Source: Kudoa neothunni (taxonomy: Eukaryota; Cnidaria). Taken from it: DNA of 64,000 nucleotides. The translations under genes and the position numbers were made by a program. The stretch lies in NCBI GenBank assembly GCA_964304625.1, contig OZ199838.1, positions 4,402,001-4,466,000 of the forward strand. The letters run 5' to 3'. Under the pieces are notes generated by a model. It saw nothing but the letters and a program-made list of their open reading frames with translations. It was not told the origin of the DNA and ran no database searches. Positions 61,625 through 64,000 of the stretch are shown piece by piece. Within the stretch, counting starts at the first letter, position 1, and every line of letters starts with the position of its first letter.

Positions 61625-62368
61625 CCCTCCCAGTCCTAAGTAAGGTCATTCGTGACTCCACATAAGCTATTTTTCTTTTCACGAATTCTGATCTCATCGT
61701 TTGATGCTTCTAGGAATACCTCGAATAAATATGAATTTTGAATTGGACGAATTTTTGTTCATTTTAAGCGTTTAAGAAAATAACTATACCACAATTTTTA
61801 TCTATTATTTTAAATTATCGAATTAGATTTTATTGGTTTAATATAAAAAAAAAATACAGTTTAGTTTCTAGCTAAGCTGCAGTGGGATTGACGACAATTA
61901 ATCTGTACACAATCAAATTAACATTACTTCTGTGTTAGTGAAACGTAACTTTCTTAATGTTTTTATATTATCTTGTCTGTTAAAAATAATATTTACTTAT
62001 TACTAAACAAAATGATCTCAAATAATACATACAACAATATCGAATAGCCTATACAAAATAATTTTAACTCAAATTCCGGTGATGATTGCGATTTAAAAAT
62101 ATCAGAATCTGACAATTTCCTATAAAGATTATTTTGACTCTTCAAGAAAACAATATAGTAACAGATGCTTTCACCACCCGAGGACTAAGATTAAGAAGTC
62201 TACGTTATCTTGTTCTAATTGCGGTGAATTTATTTGCCAAAACCATACCAAGAAAAAATGAGTTATCTCATGTAACAAGTGACCCGAAAAGTTTTCTCAT
62301 ATAAATTTGTTATTATTAATGTCAAATCTATTGGGCGGGGATTTTGTAGTATATTTAAAATTGAAGGG
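61625..62368 (+). mobile_element. piggyBac deletion derivative keeping both ends of the transposase gene
   Basis: TTAA on both sides (61621-61624 and 62369-62372). Left end CCCTCCCAGTCCTAAG with inner ggtcattcgtgactcc; right end, inverted, CCCTTCAATTTTAAAT. Length 744 bp. Near 62011 an ATG opens MISNNTYNNIE and, after a stop, an acidic GDDCDLKISESD stretch like a piggyBac N-terminus. Near 62200 the plus strand reads KSTLSCSNCGEFICQNHTKK, the C-terminal Cys-rich (cross-brace zinc) signature. The catalytic middle is gone. Confidence 0.75.
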
Positions 62369-62372
62369 TTAA

Positions 62373-63164
62373 TTTAATTGTGCAATTTTAATACACACGA
62401 TTCTTACCAGTTGGTAAGACTCATAGTTAACTTAGTATAATCGGCTGCATTTGATTATATATTTTAATTGAAAATTCATAAAAAGTTAAATGATCAAGTA
62501 TAATCAAAAATATACTCAGCCGCATACTGTTTATAACAATAATAACCCCCTTCCAACGTCTTTGCAAAACATCTATTTTTCATATTGCCTCAAATATTTT
62601 TATAATTCAACATGATAATGAAAAATGAATTTTCAACGCCGCCCTAATACAGTGCTTTGAAAAGCAATGAGACGATCAAAATGCGCCAGCAGATATGCGC
62701 ACTAAGTTTACTTTAAATTCTCCAAATAAAGAGGTTAACCCATGGCGACATCATTTAAAATTGCATTAGAAATGTTAATTGTAACTTTCAGCAAGATTTG
62801 AAGTGAAAGGAATATCGTTCATGGCTCTAAATGATCATTTCAAGATTCAGTAGATTGATTGGTTCCTTCTAGGTAGTTCTTTCAGAATATCGAAAAAATG
62901 AAGATAAATTAATATCCTTTAACTCGGTTTCCTTCGTTAATTTTTTTTGTACTCGTCTTCAACAAGGTTTGTTGATATGGAAACAAATGAGTTTACTAAC
63001 AAATATAAAAATTTAGAAAAACTTTTATGTTGACTATATATTCCAATTGTTTGTTTTCTGATTAACATTTGACTAGAATTTAAGATGTACAATTAAATAC
63101 TCAATTTTGTTGTTTTTTTAAAGAGCAACATAAGCTTATATTTTAAATCGATAAAAATATGTCT

Positions 63165-63206
<42 letters not shown>

Positions 63207-64000
63207 TTGTAATATCCATGTGTGTGTCTGTGTAAGTGCGCAAATCTTCTCCTCATACAGAGACTTTCTAGACTATTTGAGTTTCGTAATATACTTTAAA
63301 AAAATACAACGAGGTTGTCTGATTGCTTAAAAGTTGATGAATTGGTGGTGTCAACTTTTTGTAAACAGATTAGCGCTGACGATAACGAGATTATCACAAT
63401 TCGTGATTTCCTAATGGGTTCAGTGATATGCGTAGATAACTCTAATTTTCTGGATGTAAATAGAACTGAATCTTTGATAGTTTATTCTTTTCTACTTTTG
63501 AACGTATTTAAGACGATCTACAACATTCGTTCGTGCGTAGGCGGGGAGTCGGTGTAAACGAAGATTTCTTGTTTATAGGGGAGATTAACACACGAGAATA
63601 AATTATTTACTTTGCACGTTTGATTAAAGATAAAGTGTTTCAAATATTTTCAAAATAAACATAAAATGATGTTATAACATTATAATTAAATTAAATATTG
63701 TTAACAAACTTTTAGGTTAGTTAGTTAGTTCATCGACGGGTTAGTTAAAGTGATTAATACGCCACACGAGTTGTAAGAACTTATGATTTCTTAATGAGAA
63801 TAAAGTCCAATAAAGAATAACGTGAAGATGATCGAGACATTACTGTTTATATCGATCAACATTGTCGTAGAAAAGGGCGATAAAATAATTATAATTTACT
63901 TTGAACTTAAAGTGACCTTGACCTGCTCAAGGCTTTAGTCTGTGTGGCCGGGAGAGGAAACCCACGCGAGGCGGGGCTTTTGCGGTAGAATTTACAAAGT
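62373..64000. other. Right-hand intergenic flank
   Basis: AT-rich DNA with a (TA)n tract at 63169-63204 and, after it, a plus-strand open stretch at 63315-63557 without ATG start or recognised family. The last 100 bases are clearly GC-richer (ggccgggagaggaaaccc, then gaggcggggc) and are preceded by tgaccttgacc, a nuclear-receptor-like motif. They may be a promoter or a first exon of a gene outside the window. Confidence 0.3.
63169..63204. repeat. (TA)n microsatellite
   Basis: Pure alternating T and A over about 36 bases, followed by a short gtgtgtgtctgtgt run. Confidence 0.9.

Noticed and set aside
63315-63557. 80-codon plus-strand open frame near the right edge
   Set aside because: It has no ATG start and no recognisable family; possibly an exon but unsupported.
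1-64000. CRISPR arrays, operons or bacterial-type genes
   Set aside because: No regularly spaced repeats or bacterial gene organisation; the genes have introns and are animal-type.

Overview
The window looks like nuclear DNA of a small invertebrate animal, most likely an arthropod; a mite-like genome is my best guess, with low certainty. It is AT-rich, its introns are tiny (about 21 to 93 nt, mostly 39 to 60), and its proteins are animal-type: THOC2, LIV-1 zinc transporters, a PDZ plus three-LIM muscle-type protein, TIP41, CDC16/APC6 and a CHD6-9/Kismet remodeller. The spliced models were built by hand from GT..AG sites, reading-frame closure and remembered family sequences. No searches were run.

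Layout. 1-1300: AT-rich DNA, possibly with fragments of minus-strand exons. 1285-4791 (-): THOC2, five exons. 5274 to about 8650: nested DNA transposons (a TTAA-type repeat split by a hAT element, itself split by a Tigger/pogo element). 9220-11097 (+): an unrecognised coiled-coil membrane protein gene. 11946-14815: two SINE-like copies and a hAT MITE. 15366-17565 (-) and 22888-24911 (-): a tandem pair of LIV-1 zinc transporters, separated by an IS630/Tc1-type transposon with piggyBac-like ends. 26476-35522: a transposon-rich stretch holding a truncated hAT copy, a second SINE, a large inverted-repeat element with a Merlin transposase and a nested piggyBac derivative, and a second Tigger-type element. 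36623-38353 (+): PDZ-LIM protein, nine exons, 403 aa, frame closing exactly. 38578-39640: a TTAA MITE and an LRR-like gene fragment. 40684-41490 (+): TIP41-like gene lacking its 3' end. 42773-44727: complete copies of the same hAT and TTAA repeats that are nested at 5-8 kb. 45095-47568 (-): CDC16/APC6, seven exons. 48099-50999: a decayed piggyBac element. 51178-51724: a hAT MITE with a perfect 8-bp target duplication. 52706-59719 (-): CHD6-9/Kismet, five exons, about 2270 aa. 61625-62368: a piggyBac deletion derivative. The rest appears intergenic.

The host genes do not form a pathway. They are housekeeping functions (mRNA export, zinc import, cytoskeletal scaffolding, TOR/PP2A signalling, cell-cycle ubiquitination, chromatin remodelling) in compact gene islands between old DNA transposons. 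At least five TTAA-flanked elements, five hAT-type copies and two pogo/Tigger elements can be recognised. No retrovirus-like or LTR element was recognised.
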